Positions 1-5,333 of a DNA stretch of 5,333 nt are shown piece after piece; within the stretch, counting starts at the first letter, position 1, and every line of letters begins with the position of its first letter. The DNA lies in NCBI GenBank assembly GCA_018609945.1, contig JAHENO010000163.1, positions 1 to 5,333 of the forward strand, read 5' to 3'. This DNA is from Haloarculaceae archaeon (GTDB lineage: Archaea; Halobacteriota; Halobacteria; Halobacteriales; Haloarculaceae). The position numbers were made by a program, and so were the translations under genes. The notes beneath the pieces were generated by a model. It had not been told where the DNA came from and made no database searches. It worked only from the letters and a program-made list of their open reading frames with translations.

Positions 1-1106
1 CGGCGCTTGATCCTGTCGAAGACGCCGTACTCGCCCGTGTACCGGGTGACGAGCCCGGGGTTGAACACGCCGATCCCCTGCTCGGCGGCGAGGTCGACCC
101 CCCCTGCGTCCGCGTCGATGTAGCCGTCGCCGACGGTGTCTTGGGTGACCGTCGAGACCAGCACCAGAAAACCGACGCCGATCATCGGGATCAGCCCGTA
201 GACGGTGCCGTACAGCATGACTGTCTGGATATTGCCCATCATGCTCATGATGACCAGGATGATGATGAGCAGGAGCGGGAACAGCGACAGCGTCATGTAC
301 ATCTCGCCGAACAGTTCGAGGGTGTCGAGCAGCTTCTCCTGTTCCTGCTTCGCGGTCCGCATGTGCTTGTCCTTCTGGTCCTCGAGGAAGCTGGTCATGT
401 CGCCCCCGGAGTCGATGATCGAGAGCATGTCGGTCAGGAACTGCGAGAGGCTGTCGCTGGGTGTCTCCAGGGCCTGCATGCGGATCGCTGTCCGGTAGTC
501 CGTGTCGAAGTACTCGGTCTCCATGACGATCGACTGGAACTCCTTGGAGACCTCGCCGTAGGTGTCCTCCGCCGTGGCCATCGCCCGGAGGATTTCCAGC
601 TGGTTCAGCCCGCCGACCGAGAGGGCGTACATGAACGAGATCGAGTCGGCGAGGAGGACGTTGATTTCGCGCTTGCGGCCGTTCGAGCGGATGTAGGGGA
701 GCGAGAGCATCGTTCCGAAGCCGAGGGCGAAGCCGATGGAGCCGAAGATCAGCCCGGAGATGAAGATCACTGCCGGGATCTTCAGCAGGTCCACGGCCGG
801 CTGGATGGCCCCGGGGATGGGGATGCCGATGAGCGAGGCGTCGGGGCCCACGAACAACTGGACGAACAGGAACCCGACGAACAGTCCGAGCCCCCACAGA
901 GCCAGGCCGACGAGGGTCGCGATCGCGAGTGCCCGCGAGATGAACAGCTCGACGTTGTCGTCCATCCGCGCCTCCGAGAGCTTCGTCTCGACGCTCCCGA
1001 CGAACTCGTCGTCCTCGTCGAACAGCCGCTGATACACCGGGAAGAACGCGTCGCCGATGGGGGATTCGCTCGCGTCGAACTGCCGCTGGCCCCTGTCGAG
1101 ACTCAT
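1..1106 (-). CDS. Type II/IV secretion system F-family membrane protein (PilC/TadC-like pilus platform), 3' end beyond window
   Basis: This is the inner-membrane platform protein of an archaeal type IV pilus. In this family it anchors the assembly ATPase and passes its motion to the pilins. I translated the frame by hand: it is open for 368 codons from ATG at 1106 to the window edge with no stop, so the C-terminus is missing. Residues 1-50 are acidic and cytoplasmic. Hydrophobic segments lie near 54-86, 109-133, 270-291 and 300-319. The soluble helical stretch at about 145-268 fits a T2SSF (GspF/TadC) domain, with the typical VGGLN near 164-168 and DSGGDM near 232-237. The start overlaps the stop of the upstream ATPase gene as ATGA, so the two are probably cotranslated. 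Haloarchaeal relatives usually carry a second T2SSF domain, which would lie outside the window. The family call is firm; PilC as opposed to ArlJ rests mainly on the partner ATPase. Confidence 0.9.
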   Translation of the reverse strand, partial: MSLDRGQRQFDASESPIGDAFFPVYQRLFDEDDEFVGSVETKLSEARMDDNVELFISRALAIATLVGLALWGLGLFVGFLFVQLFVGPDASLIGIPIPGAIQPAVDLLKIPAVIFISGLIFGSIGFALGFGTMLSLPYIRSNGRKREINVLLADSISFMYALSVGGLNQLEILRAMATAEDTYGEVSKEFQSIVMETEYFDTDYRTAIRMQALETPSDSLSQFLTDMLSIIDSGGDMTSFLEDQKDKHMRTAKQEQEKLLDTLELFGEMYMTLSLFPLLLIIILVIMSMMGNIQTVMLYGTVYGLIPMIGVGFLVLVSTVTQDTVGDGYIDADAGGVDLAAEQGIGVFNPGLVTRYTGEYGVFDRIKR

Positions 1107-3637
1107 CGCCTGCTGGCCTCCGCCCCGGCGTCAGACTCGGGCTCACTGTCGGCCGCCGCTCCTGCGTTCGACTCGGAATCGCCGTCCGCCTCCGCCCCCG
1201 CCTTCGGGACGAACTGGCCGAAATCGATGTCCGCGTCGTCGCTCTCCTGCCCCGTGTCGTCGCTCTCTTGCCCCGTGTCGTCGGCAGTCGCCGCGTCGGG
1301 CAGCGCCGCGGCGATGCTAGCGGTGTCGGCGTCGCGGTACTGGGCTAACATCGGCTCGGCGTTCTCGAGGACGTCATCGGTCACCTCCAGCAGTTCCGAG
1401 GGCGGGTCCGGCCGGGGCACCATCTCCTCCTTCTCGGGATCGACGTCGATCTCGACCGACTCCATCTCCCGGAGGTCCTCGAGGGACGGCTCCAGCCGCT
1501 CGTTGGCGATGTGGCCGAGGATGGTCTCGGGGTCGTTGATGAACGCCTGCACCGTCGCGGCGACCTGCGAGTACGTGTTCAGCCCCTCGTTGATGAGATA
1601 CGCCAGGACGACCTTGCGCTTGAACAGTTCCTCGTCGAGCCGCTCCTGTGTCCACCCGCGGTCGAACTTGACCTCCTCCAGCGTCGAGGACGACCCCATC
1701 TGGATGAACTCGTCGGTCTCGGCACGCCACTCGTAGACGTCGCGGACGTTGATCTCGTCGTTCTCGGGGGAGTACTCGTTGATCTCGGTCATCGTCTTGT
1801 TCCGCCGGACCTTCCGGCCGCCCACGCGGGTCTGGGTCTGGACGCTCACCAGATCCAGCGCCGTGAACAGCGTCTTCGAGACGTTGATCGGCTCGGTCGT
1901 GAACCGCTTGAGGACCTCGCCGACCGAGTCGGCGTGGAACGTCGTGTACGTGGTGTGGCCCGTCGACATCACCTGGAAGAGGTCCCGCCCCTCCTCGCCC
2001 CGGGTCTCACCGAAGACGATGTAGTCCGGCCGCTGGCGCAACGCGGCTTCGAGCAGGTCGAACTCGTCGACGTCGCCGACGTCGTCCTCGCCGAAGGATG
2101 GCCGGGTGACGGAGGCGACCCAGTTGCGCTGGGGGAGCTCCACCTCGCGGGTGTCCTCGATGGAGACGATCTTGCTGTTGGAGGGGATGAACAGCGAGAC
2201 GGCGTTCAGGCTGGTGGTCTTCCCCGAGGCCGTGCCCCCGGCGAAGATCAGCGACTTGTGGTTCTCGATGCACAGCCACAGGAACGCCATCTCGTCCAGG
2301 CTGAACGTGTTCCAGTTGATGAGGTCGATCGGCGTGTTGGGGACGTCCTTGAACTGGCGGATGGTGTAGTTGGTTCCGTGGTCGGAGACCTCCCGGCCCA
2401 GGGTCAGCTGTGACCGGGAGCCGTCCGGGAGGGTGGCGTCGACCTGGGGCTGGCGCTTGCTGATGCCCTTCCCGGAGCGCTGGGCCAGCTTCACCACGAA
2501 CTCGTCGAGTTCGTCCTCGCCGTGTTCGACGTTCGAGATGATCTGCTCGTAGTCGGTGTGGTAGACGAACACCCGCGAGTTGTAGCCGTCACAGGAGATG
2601 TCCTCGACGTTGATGTCGTGTTTGATGGGATCGATCTTCGCGTAGCCGATGAAATCGCGCTTGAGCCCGTAGAGGAGTTTCTCGACCTGGTACTCCGAGA
2701 GAGACTTGGGGTCCTCGTCGATGACCACGGGTTCGGGTCTGGCCTCGATGCCGTCGAGCTGGGCGGTGAGTGCCACATCCGCGTCCGCGTCCGCGTCCGC
2801 GCCCTCGGCCCGCCCGAACAGCCCCCTGATCCGCCGGAAGATGTTCTCGCCCGGCTTCCCGCGAGGTTCCGTCCAGAGGTCGTATCGCTTGAGGAGAGAC
2901 CGGGTCTCGCGCTCGATGACCCCCGCCCGGTCGGCCTCGTCGCCGTGTACCACCACGTCGTCGTCGGAGTACTTGATCGACGTTTTCAGCTTCCCCGAAA
3001 TGAACTCCCGGAGGTCTGCCTCGATGTCGTTCATGTGGGGCTCGACGACGTAGTACTTGCGCTCGTTTTCCTTCGTCGAGTGGAAGATCACGATACACGC
3101 GTAGGGTTTGTTCACCCAGTAGCGGTTCTTTTCGACGAAGTGTCGCTTCTTCTCCAGCGGGACCGCCTTCTCGAGGTCGTACCGGTTGACGACCGTCGTG
3201 ACGCCGTCCGGCGTCGAGAAAAACTCGTCCTCGTCGAGCTCCTCGGGCACGTTTACGGTACGCTCGTCGACGATCGACGCGAGGTGGGAACCCACGTTTT
3301 CGGCGTCGCTGAGCCGCCCCTCGGTCTTTTCGGGCTCGAAGCCGAGGTACTCCTCGGGCTCGAAGGGTTCGGTGGGCGCATTCCCATCCGCGTCGTAGTG
3401 GTACTCTTCCTTGAAATCCTCCCACGTGTACGGCCCCGTCTCAGCCCCGCCGGGCGCGGCGTCCGGAAAGGAGTCACACTCCGCTGCCAGCGTCTCGGCG
3501 GTGCGTGCACCCGCCGCGAGTTGCCGCTGCAGGTCACCGGGATGCGCCGATCCGCCGGGCGCTCGGCCGTCACCCTCGTCCGTCTGTGGCTCAGAGACGG
3601 CATCCTCCTCGCGATCCCCAGTGCCATCGATTGCCAT
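1103..3637 (-). CDS. Type II/IV secretion system ATPase, PilB-type (archaeal type IV pilus assembly), 844 aa
   Basis: Cytoplasmic AAA-type ATPase that powers pilin assembly. Residues 1-70 are low-complexity and acidic. About 70-255 form a conserved-looking N-terminal domain. About 280-288 is an Ala-Asp repeat linker. From about 310 the secretion ATPase core begins: Walker A GGTASGKT at 467-474 (Lys473), Asp box SIEDTRE at 492-498, Walker B around DYIVFGE at 538-544, and a His box STGH at 558-561 followed by FHAD at 567-570. Residues from about 745 form an acidic, repeat-containing, probably disordered tail. ATG at 3637 is chosen because it opens the frame after a non-coding spacer and no other gene overlaps it; no clear Shine-Dalgarno precedes it. 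The protein is much longer than the archaellum ATPase ArlI (roughly 550-600 aa), and the gene is followed at once by an F-family gene with no other arl genes seen. Both favour a PilB, probably the PilB3/PilC3 type common in haloarchaea. The exact paralogue is inference. Confidence 0.93.
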   Translation of the reverse strand: MAIDGTGDREEDAVSEPQTDEGDGRAPGGSAHPGDLQRQLAAGARTAETLAAECDSFPDAAPGGAETGPYTWEDFKEEYHYDADGNAPTEPFEPEEYLGFEPEKTEGRLSDAENVGSHLASIVDERTVNVPEELDEDEFFSTPDGVTTVVNRYDLEKAVPLEKKRHFVEKNRYWVNKPYACIVIFHSTKENERKYYVVEPHMNDIEADLREFISGKLKTSIKYSDDDVVVHGDEADRAGVIERETRSLLKRYDLWTEPRGKPGENIFRRIRGLFGRAEGADADADADVALTAQLDGIEARPEPVVIDEDPKSLSEYQVEKLLYGLKRDFIGYAKIDPIKHDINVEDISCDGYNSRVFVYHTDYEQIISNVEHGEDELDEFVVKLAQRSGKGISKRQPQVDATLPDGSRSQLTLGREVSDHGTNYTIRQFKDVPNTPIDLINWNTFSLDEMAFLWLCIENHKSLIFAGGTASGKTTSLNAVSLFIPSNSKIVSIEDTREVELPQRNWVASVTRPSFGEDDVGDVDEFDLLEAALRQRPDYIVFGETRGEEGRDLFQVMSTGHTTYTTFHADSVGEVLKRFTTEPINVSKTLFTALDLVSVQTQTRVGGRKVRRNKTMTEINEYSPENDEINVRDVYEWRAETDEFIQMGSSSTLEEVKFDRGWTQERLDEELFKRKVVLAYLINEGLNTYSQVAATVQAFINDPETILGHIANERLEPSLEDLREMESVEIDVDPEKEEMVPRPDPPSELLEVTDDVLENAEPMLAQYRDADTASIAAALPDAATADDTGQESDDTGQESDDADIDFGQFVPKAGAEADGDSESNAGAAADSEPESDAGAEASRR
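1115..1186 (-). repeat. Imperfect 36-bp (12-residue) repeat at the extreme ATPase C-terminus
   Basis: Two adjacent 12-residue units, DGDSESNAGAAA and DSEPESDAGAEA, match at 7 of 12 positions; the preceding residues end in the same AGAEA. The DNA copies match at most positions too. This indicates growth of the acidic tail by in-frame duplication followed by divergence. It could partly reflect shared Ala/Asp/Glu composition. Confidence 0.55.
1117..1121 (-). promoter_or_regulatory. Shine-Dalgarno-like GGAGG ahead of the PilC/TadC start
   Basis: GGAGG on the minus strand ends 10 bases before the ATG at 1106, inside the last codons of the ATPase gene. The spacing is slightly long but usable. Together with the ATGA overlap it supports this start. 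It also encodes ATPase residues in a GAG/GCC-rich tail, so chance cannot be excluded. Confidence 0.35.
1235..1276 (-). repeat. Two-copy 21-bp tandem repeat in the pilus ATPase tail
   Basis: Units at 1235-1255 and 1256-1276 differ at a single base, a synonymous CAG/CAA change. They encode DTGQESD twice in a row, about residues 787-800. The near identity suggests a recent in-frame duplication. Six bases of a third unit follow at 1277-1282. Confidence 0.9.
2778..2801 (-). repeat. Four-copy TCCGCG hexamer repeat in the ATPase linker
   Basis: Four perfect tandem hexamers (given as plus strand) encode the alternating Ala-Asp stretch at residues 280-287 of the pilus ATPase. It sits between the N-terminal domain and the catalytic core, so copy-number change would alter linker length without shifting the frame. 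Confidence 0.9.
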
Positions 3638-3661
3638 TGTCCCAACAAGTCGGCACCGGAG

Positions 3662-3667
3662 AAAAAA
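3662..3667 (-). terminator. T6 run, candidate archaeal transcription end signal for the aminotransferase transcript
   Basis: Six consecutive T residues on the minus strand, about 107 bases after the aminotransferase stop and 25 bases before the ATPase start. Archaeal RNA polymerase terminates at T-rich stretches, and this is the longest T run in the spacer. Its closeness to the next start codon means it could instead be part of that gene's promoter. Confidence 0.25.
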
Positions 3668-3692
3668 GGTTACGCCGGATTCTCACCGCTGA

Positions 3693-3711
3693 AAACCAGA
3701 AATGCCGGTTT
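3693..3711 (-). promoter_or_regulatory. 19-bp dyad AAACCGG-CATTT-CTGGTTT in the spacer
   Basis: Seven-base arms surround a five-base centre; in minus-strand RNA all seven pairs form if one G-U is allowed. The right arm runs into four T residues (3695-3692). It lies 62 bases past the aminotransferase stop and overlaps the TATA-like TGTAAA. It could be an operator for a dimeric regulator, or a hairpin near the 3' end of the upstream transcript. The sequence does not distinguish these. Confidence 0.4.
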
Positions 3712-3714
3712 ACA
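3709..3714 (-). promoter_or_regulatory. Possible TATA-like element (TGTAAA) for the pilus ATPase operon
   Basis: Minus-strand context CCTGTAAACC sits about 72-77 bases before the ATPase start codon. If used, initiation about 26 bases downstream would give a leader of roughly 48 bases. The match to the haloarchaeal TATA consensus is only partial and no clear BRE precedes it. The T6 run at 3662-3667, centred about 27 bases before the ATG, is a weaker alternative that would make the transcript nearly leaderless. Confidence 0.25.
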
Positions 3715-3748
3715 GGTCGTTTCCTCGATTCGCCGCTCGTTCGTCCCG

Positions 3749-3768
3749 TCTCAGTGTCAGCAGTGAGA
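3749..3768 (-). promoter_or_regulatory. Imperfect hairpin immediately after the aminotransferase stop
   Basis: Minus-strand TCTCA at 3768-3764 pairs with TGAGA at 3753-3749. Inside lie a C:C mismatch, two more pairs (TG with CA) and a CTGA loop. It starts five bases after the stop codon, but no T run follows directly. Haloarchaeal termination depends mainly on T-rich stretches, so any terminator or RNA-stability role is tentative. Confidence 0.2.
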
Positions 3769-3773
3769 ACGTC

Positions 3774-4922
3774 TCAGGCCGGGAGGAACCGTTCGATGCG
3801 GGCCATCGCCTCCTTCAGTTCGCCCATGCCGGTCGCATACGAGACCCGGAGATGGCCCTCGCCGGCGGCCCCGAACGCCGACCCGGGAACGACTGCGACG
3901 CCCTGCTCCTCGAGCAACTCCTCGGCGAAGGCCGCGGCGTCGTCGCGGGGGCACTCCGGGAACGCGTAGAATGCGCCCTTCGCCCGGAAACAGTCCAGCC
4001 CCATCTCCGCGAACCGCGAGAGGACGTAGTTCCGCCGGCGGTCGTACTGGGCGCACATCTCCTCGACGTCGTCCCGGCAGGTTTCGAGGGCCTCGATGGC
4101 CGCGTACTGGGCGGTGGTCGGCGCCGAGAGCAGCGAGTACTGGTGGATCCGGTTCATCGCCGTCGTCGCCTCGGGCGGTGCGAGGGCGTACCCCAGGCGG
4201 AGGCCCGTCATCGCGTAGGCCTTCGAGAAGCCGTTGAACACGACCGTCCGCTCGGCCATTCCGGGCAGCGTCGCGATGGACGTGTGCTCGCCCTCGTATG
4301 TCAGCGCGGCGTAGATCTCGTCGGAGAGGACCGTCAGGTCGTGCTCGCGGGCGAAGGCGGCCACCTCGTGGAGGCGCTCGTCCGAGATTGTCGCCCCTGT
4401 CGGGTTGTTCGGGTAACAGATGACGAGCACCTCCGCCCGGTCGGCACCCGCCGCTTCGAGCACGTCGCGGGTGAGTTCGAACTCGTCGGCGGCGCGGGTC
4501 TCGACGGGCACCACCTCGCCGCCGGCGAAGAGGACGCCGGGCACGTAGGAGACGTAGCAGGGCTGCTGGACCGCCACGGCGTCGCCGGGGTCGACCAGGG
4601 CGCGGAAGGCCAGGTCGAGCGCCTCGCTGGCCCCGGCCGTGACCAGTATCTCCTCGTCGGGGTCGTACCGGAGGTCGTAGCGGTCGTCGACGTGGGCCGC
4701 GATCAGCTCGCGCAGCTCCCGGCGGCCGCGGTTGGCGGTGTAGGAGGTCCGGCCCTGTTCGAGGGAGGTGATGGCGGCGTCGCGGGCGGCCCAGGGCGCC
4801 GAGAAGTCGGGCTCGCCCACGCCCAGCGAGATGATGTCGTCCATCTCCTCGGCGAGTTCGAAAAACCGGCGGATGCCCGAGGGCGGCACCTGCTCGACGC
4901 GGTCGGCCGGGTCGACGGTCAT
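3774..4922 (-). CDS. Pyridoxal phosphate-dependent aminotransferase, class I/II (aspartate/aromatic type), 382 aa
   Basis: Cytoplasmic fold-type I transaminase that moves an amino group between an amino acid and a 2-oxo acid using PLP. The family's key residues are visible: Gly-Ala-Ser at 97-99 for the cofactor phosphate, PNNPTG at 171-176 (the Asn before PTG contacts the PLP ring), SDEIY at 200-204 (Asp201 binds the ring nitrogen, Tyr204), FSKAYAMTG at 232-240 with Lys234 as the Schiff-base lysine, and Arg359 in LRVSYA as the substrate carboxylate anchor. The length is normal for the family and nothing is broken. The ATG at 4922 shares an ATGA overlap with the stop of the Lrp-type gene upstream and has no evident Shine-Dalgarno, which suggests translational coupling. 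An Lrp regulator next to an aminotransferase resembles the lrpA1-aspB3 pair of Halobacterium salinarum, where the regulator controls the transaminase gene. Substrate (aspartate, alanine, aromatic) cannot be settled from sequence alone. Confidence 0.95.
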   Translation of the reverse strand: MTVDPADRVEQVPPSGIRRFFELAEEMDDIISLGVGEPDFSAPWAARDAAITSLEQGRTSYTANRGRRELRELIAAHVDDRYDLRYDPDEEILVTAGASEALDLAFRALVDPGDAVAVQQPCYVSYVPGVLFAGGEVVPVETRAADEFELTRDVLEAAGADRAEVLVICYPNNPTGATISDERLHEVAAFAREHDLTVLSDEIYAALTYEGEHTSIATLPGMAERTVVFNGFSKAYAMTGLRLGYALAPPEATTAMNRIHQYSLLSAPTTAQYAAIEALETCRDDVEEMCAQYDRRRNYVLSRFAEMGLDCFRAKGAFYAFPECPRDDAAAFAEELLEEQGVAVVPGSAFGAAGEGHLRVSYATGMGELKEAMARIERFLPA

Positions 4923-5333
4923 GGGGAAACCGAGAGCCGGTCGTCGTCGCTGCTGTCGTCGAACTCGATGCCGTTCTCGACGTAGGTCTCCATGACGTAG
5001 TGGGTGACCGTCTGGGTGATTTCGGGCACCGGCGCGACCTTCTCGCTGATGAAATGCGAGACCTCGCGCATCGACTCGCCCTCGACCTCCATGATGAAGT
5101 CGAACTCGCCGCTGACCAGGTGCAGCGACTCGACCATCGGGAACTTCGCGATGCGGTCGGCGACGTCTCAGTAGCTGGTCTCGCGGTCGAGCGTGCCGTT
5201 CAGTTCGACTGCCGCGCGGACGCGCTCGGCCTCGACCTGCTCCCAGTCGACGACCGCGCGGTAGCCCCGGACGACGCCATCCTCCTCGAGGGCGGTGATG
5301 ATCTCCTCGACGTCCGCGGGGTCGGTCCCGGTC
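4919..5333 (-). pseudogene. Lrp/AsnC-family transcriptional regulator, interrupted by in-frame TGA; 5' end beyond window
   Basis: One reading frame crosses this stretch. Before the stop there are 54 codons from the window edge, covering the end of the winged helix-turn-helix (DPADVEEIITALEEDG, then VVRGY) and the first strand of the ligand-binding RAM domain (VRAAVELNGT). Then comes TGA at 5170-5168, followed by 82 more codons that continue the RAM domain with no frame change: ADRIAKFP, SLHLVSGEFDF, VEGESMREVSHF, PEITQTVTHYVMETY and an acidic tail ending DRLSVSP. Homology-like content therefore lies on both sides of the stop. The ATG at 5137 lies inside the domain and lacks a Shine-Dalgarno, so a separate 72-aa protein starting there is unlikely. 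The N-terminal part of the DNA-binding domain is outside the window. The family normally forms dimers or octamers that sense amino acids and regulate neighbouring genes. The stop may be a true nonsense mutation or a base-calling error; the sequence alone cannot decide. Confidence 0.85.

Larger units (their letters stand above)
3638..3773. other. 136-bp intergenic spacer between the aminotransferase and the pilus ATPase gene
   Basis: This is the only non-coding gap in the window. It is visibly richer in A/T than the genes. It contains, in the minus-strand direction, a short imperfect dyad just after the aminotransferase stop, a second better dyad, a TATA-like TGTAAA and a T6 run. It most likely holds the 3' end of the regulator-aminotransferase transcript and the promoter of the pilus ATPase-platform operon. 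I see no small ORF or RNA gene in it. Confidence 0.75.

Noticed and set aside
141..1736. Long plus-strand open frame of 531 codons
   Set aside because: It lies antisense to the platform and ATPase genes, which carry clear family motifs. Its product is skewed in composition with no recognisable domain, as expected from GC-biased third positions.
1103..3637. Archaellum ATPase ArlI instead of PilB
   Set aside because: The protein is about 250 residues longer than typical ArlI, has a long N-terminal domain and acidic tail, and no other archaellum gene is visible. The two families share motifs, so this rejection is not absolute.
2522..3766. Plus-strand open frame of 414 codons
   Set aside because: It is antisense to the motif-bearing ATPase, runs through the non-coding spacer, and encodes a Val/Leu/Asp/Arg-rich sequence with no domain signal.
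3702..4985. Plus-strand open frame of 427 codons
   Set aside because: It is a complete antisense shadow of the aminotransferase, whose catalytic residues are all present on the other strand.
4919..5137. Independent 72-residue protein starting at the ATG at 5137
   Set aside because: The ATG lies in the middle of a RAM domain, in frame with matching sequence upstream, and has no ribosome-binding signal. It is better read as the 3' part of the interrupted regulator.
5168..5170. TGA as a selenocysteine codon
   Set aside because: Haloarchaea are not known to have selenocysteine machinery, Lrp regulators are not selenoproteins, and the position is not a catalytic cysteine site.
1..5333. tRNA, rRNA, CRISPR array, insertion sequence or defence system
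   Set aside because: No cloverleaf-like segment, spaced repeat series, transposase motif or terminal inverted repeats were seen. The window is fully accounted for by four genes and one short spacer.

Overview
The window comes from a haloarchaeon (class Halobacteria). The DNA is GC-rich with strong G/C at third codon positions, the proteins are rich in Asp and Glu, and the genes are haloarchaeal types. All supported genes lie on the minus strand. I see no genes on the plus strand: its long open frames are antisense shadows of GC-biased coding DNA. No gene-free stretch exceeds 300 bases. I found no RNA gene, CRISPR array, insertion sequence or attachment site.

In transcription order (right to left) there are two gene pairs. 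The first pair (5333 to 3774) is an Lrp/AsnC-family regulator followed by a fold-type I PLP-dependent aminotransferase. The regulator is cut by the window edge and carries an in-frame TGA in its ligand-binding domain. Its end overlaps the aminotransferase start by 4 bases (ATGA). Such pairs are usually a local regulator controlling an amino-acid metabolism gene.

A 136-base spacer (3773 to 3638) follows. It holds two short dyads, a TATA-like element and a T6 run. It probably contains the end of the first transcript and the promoter of the second.

The second pair (3637 to 1) encodes the core of an archaeal type IV pilus assembly machine: an 844-residue PilB-type secretion ATPase and, again through an ATGA overlap, a PilC/TadC-type membrane platform protein that runs off the left edge. 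The ATPase would power pilin assembly through the platform protein in the cell membrane. Its acidic tail and linker contain several small in-frame tandem repeats.

Most of this is ordinary haloarchaeal core or near-core content. I do not see a previously undescribed system. The observation most worth checking is the in-frame stop in the regulator.
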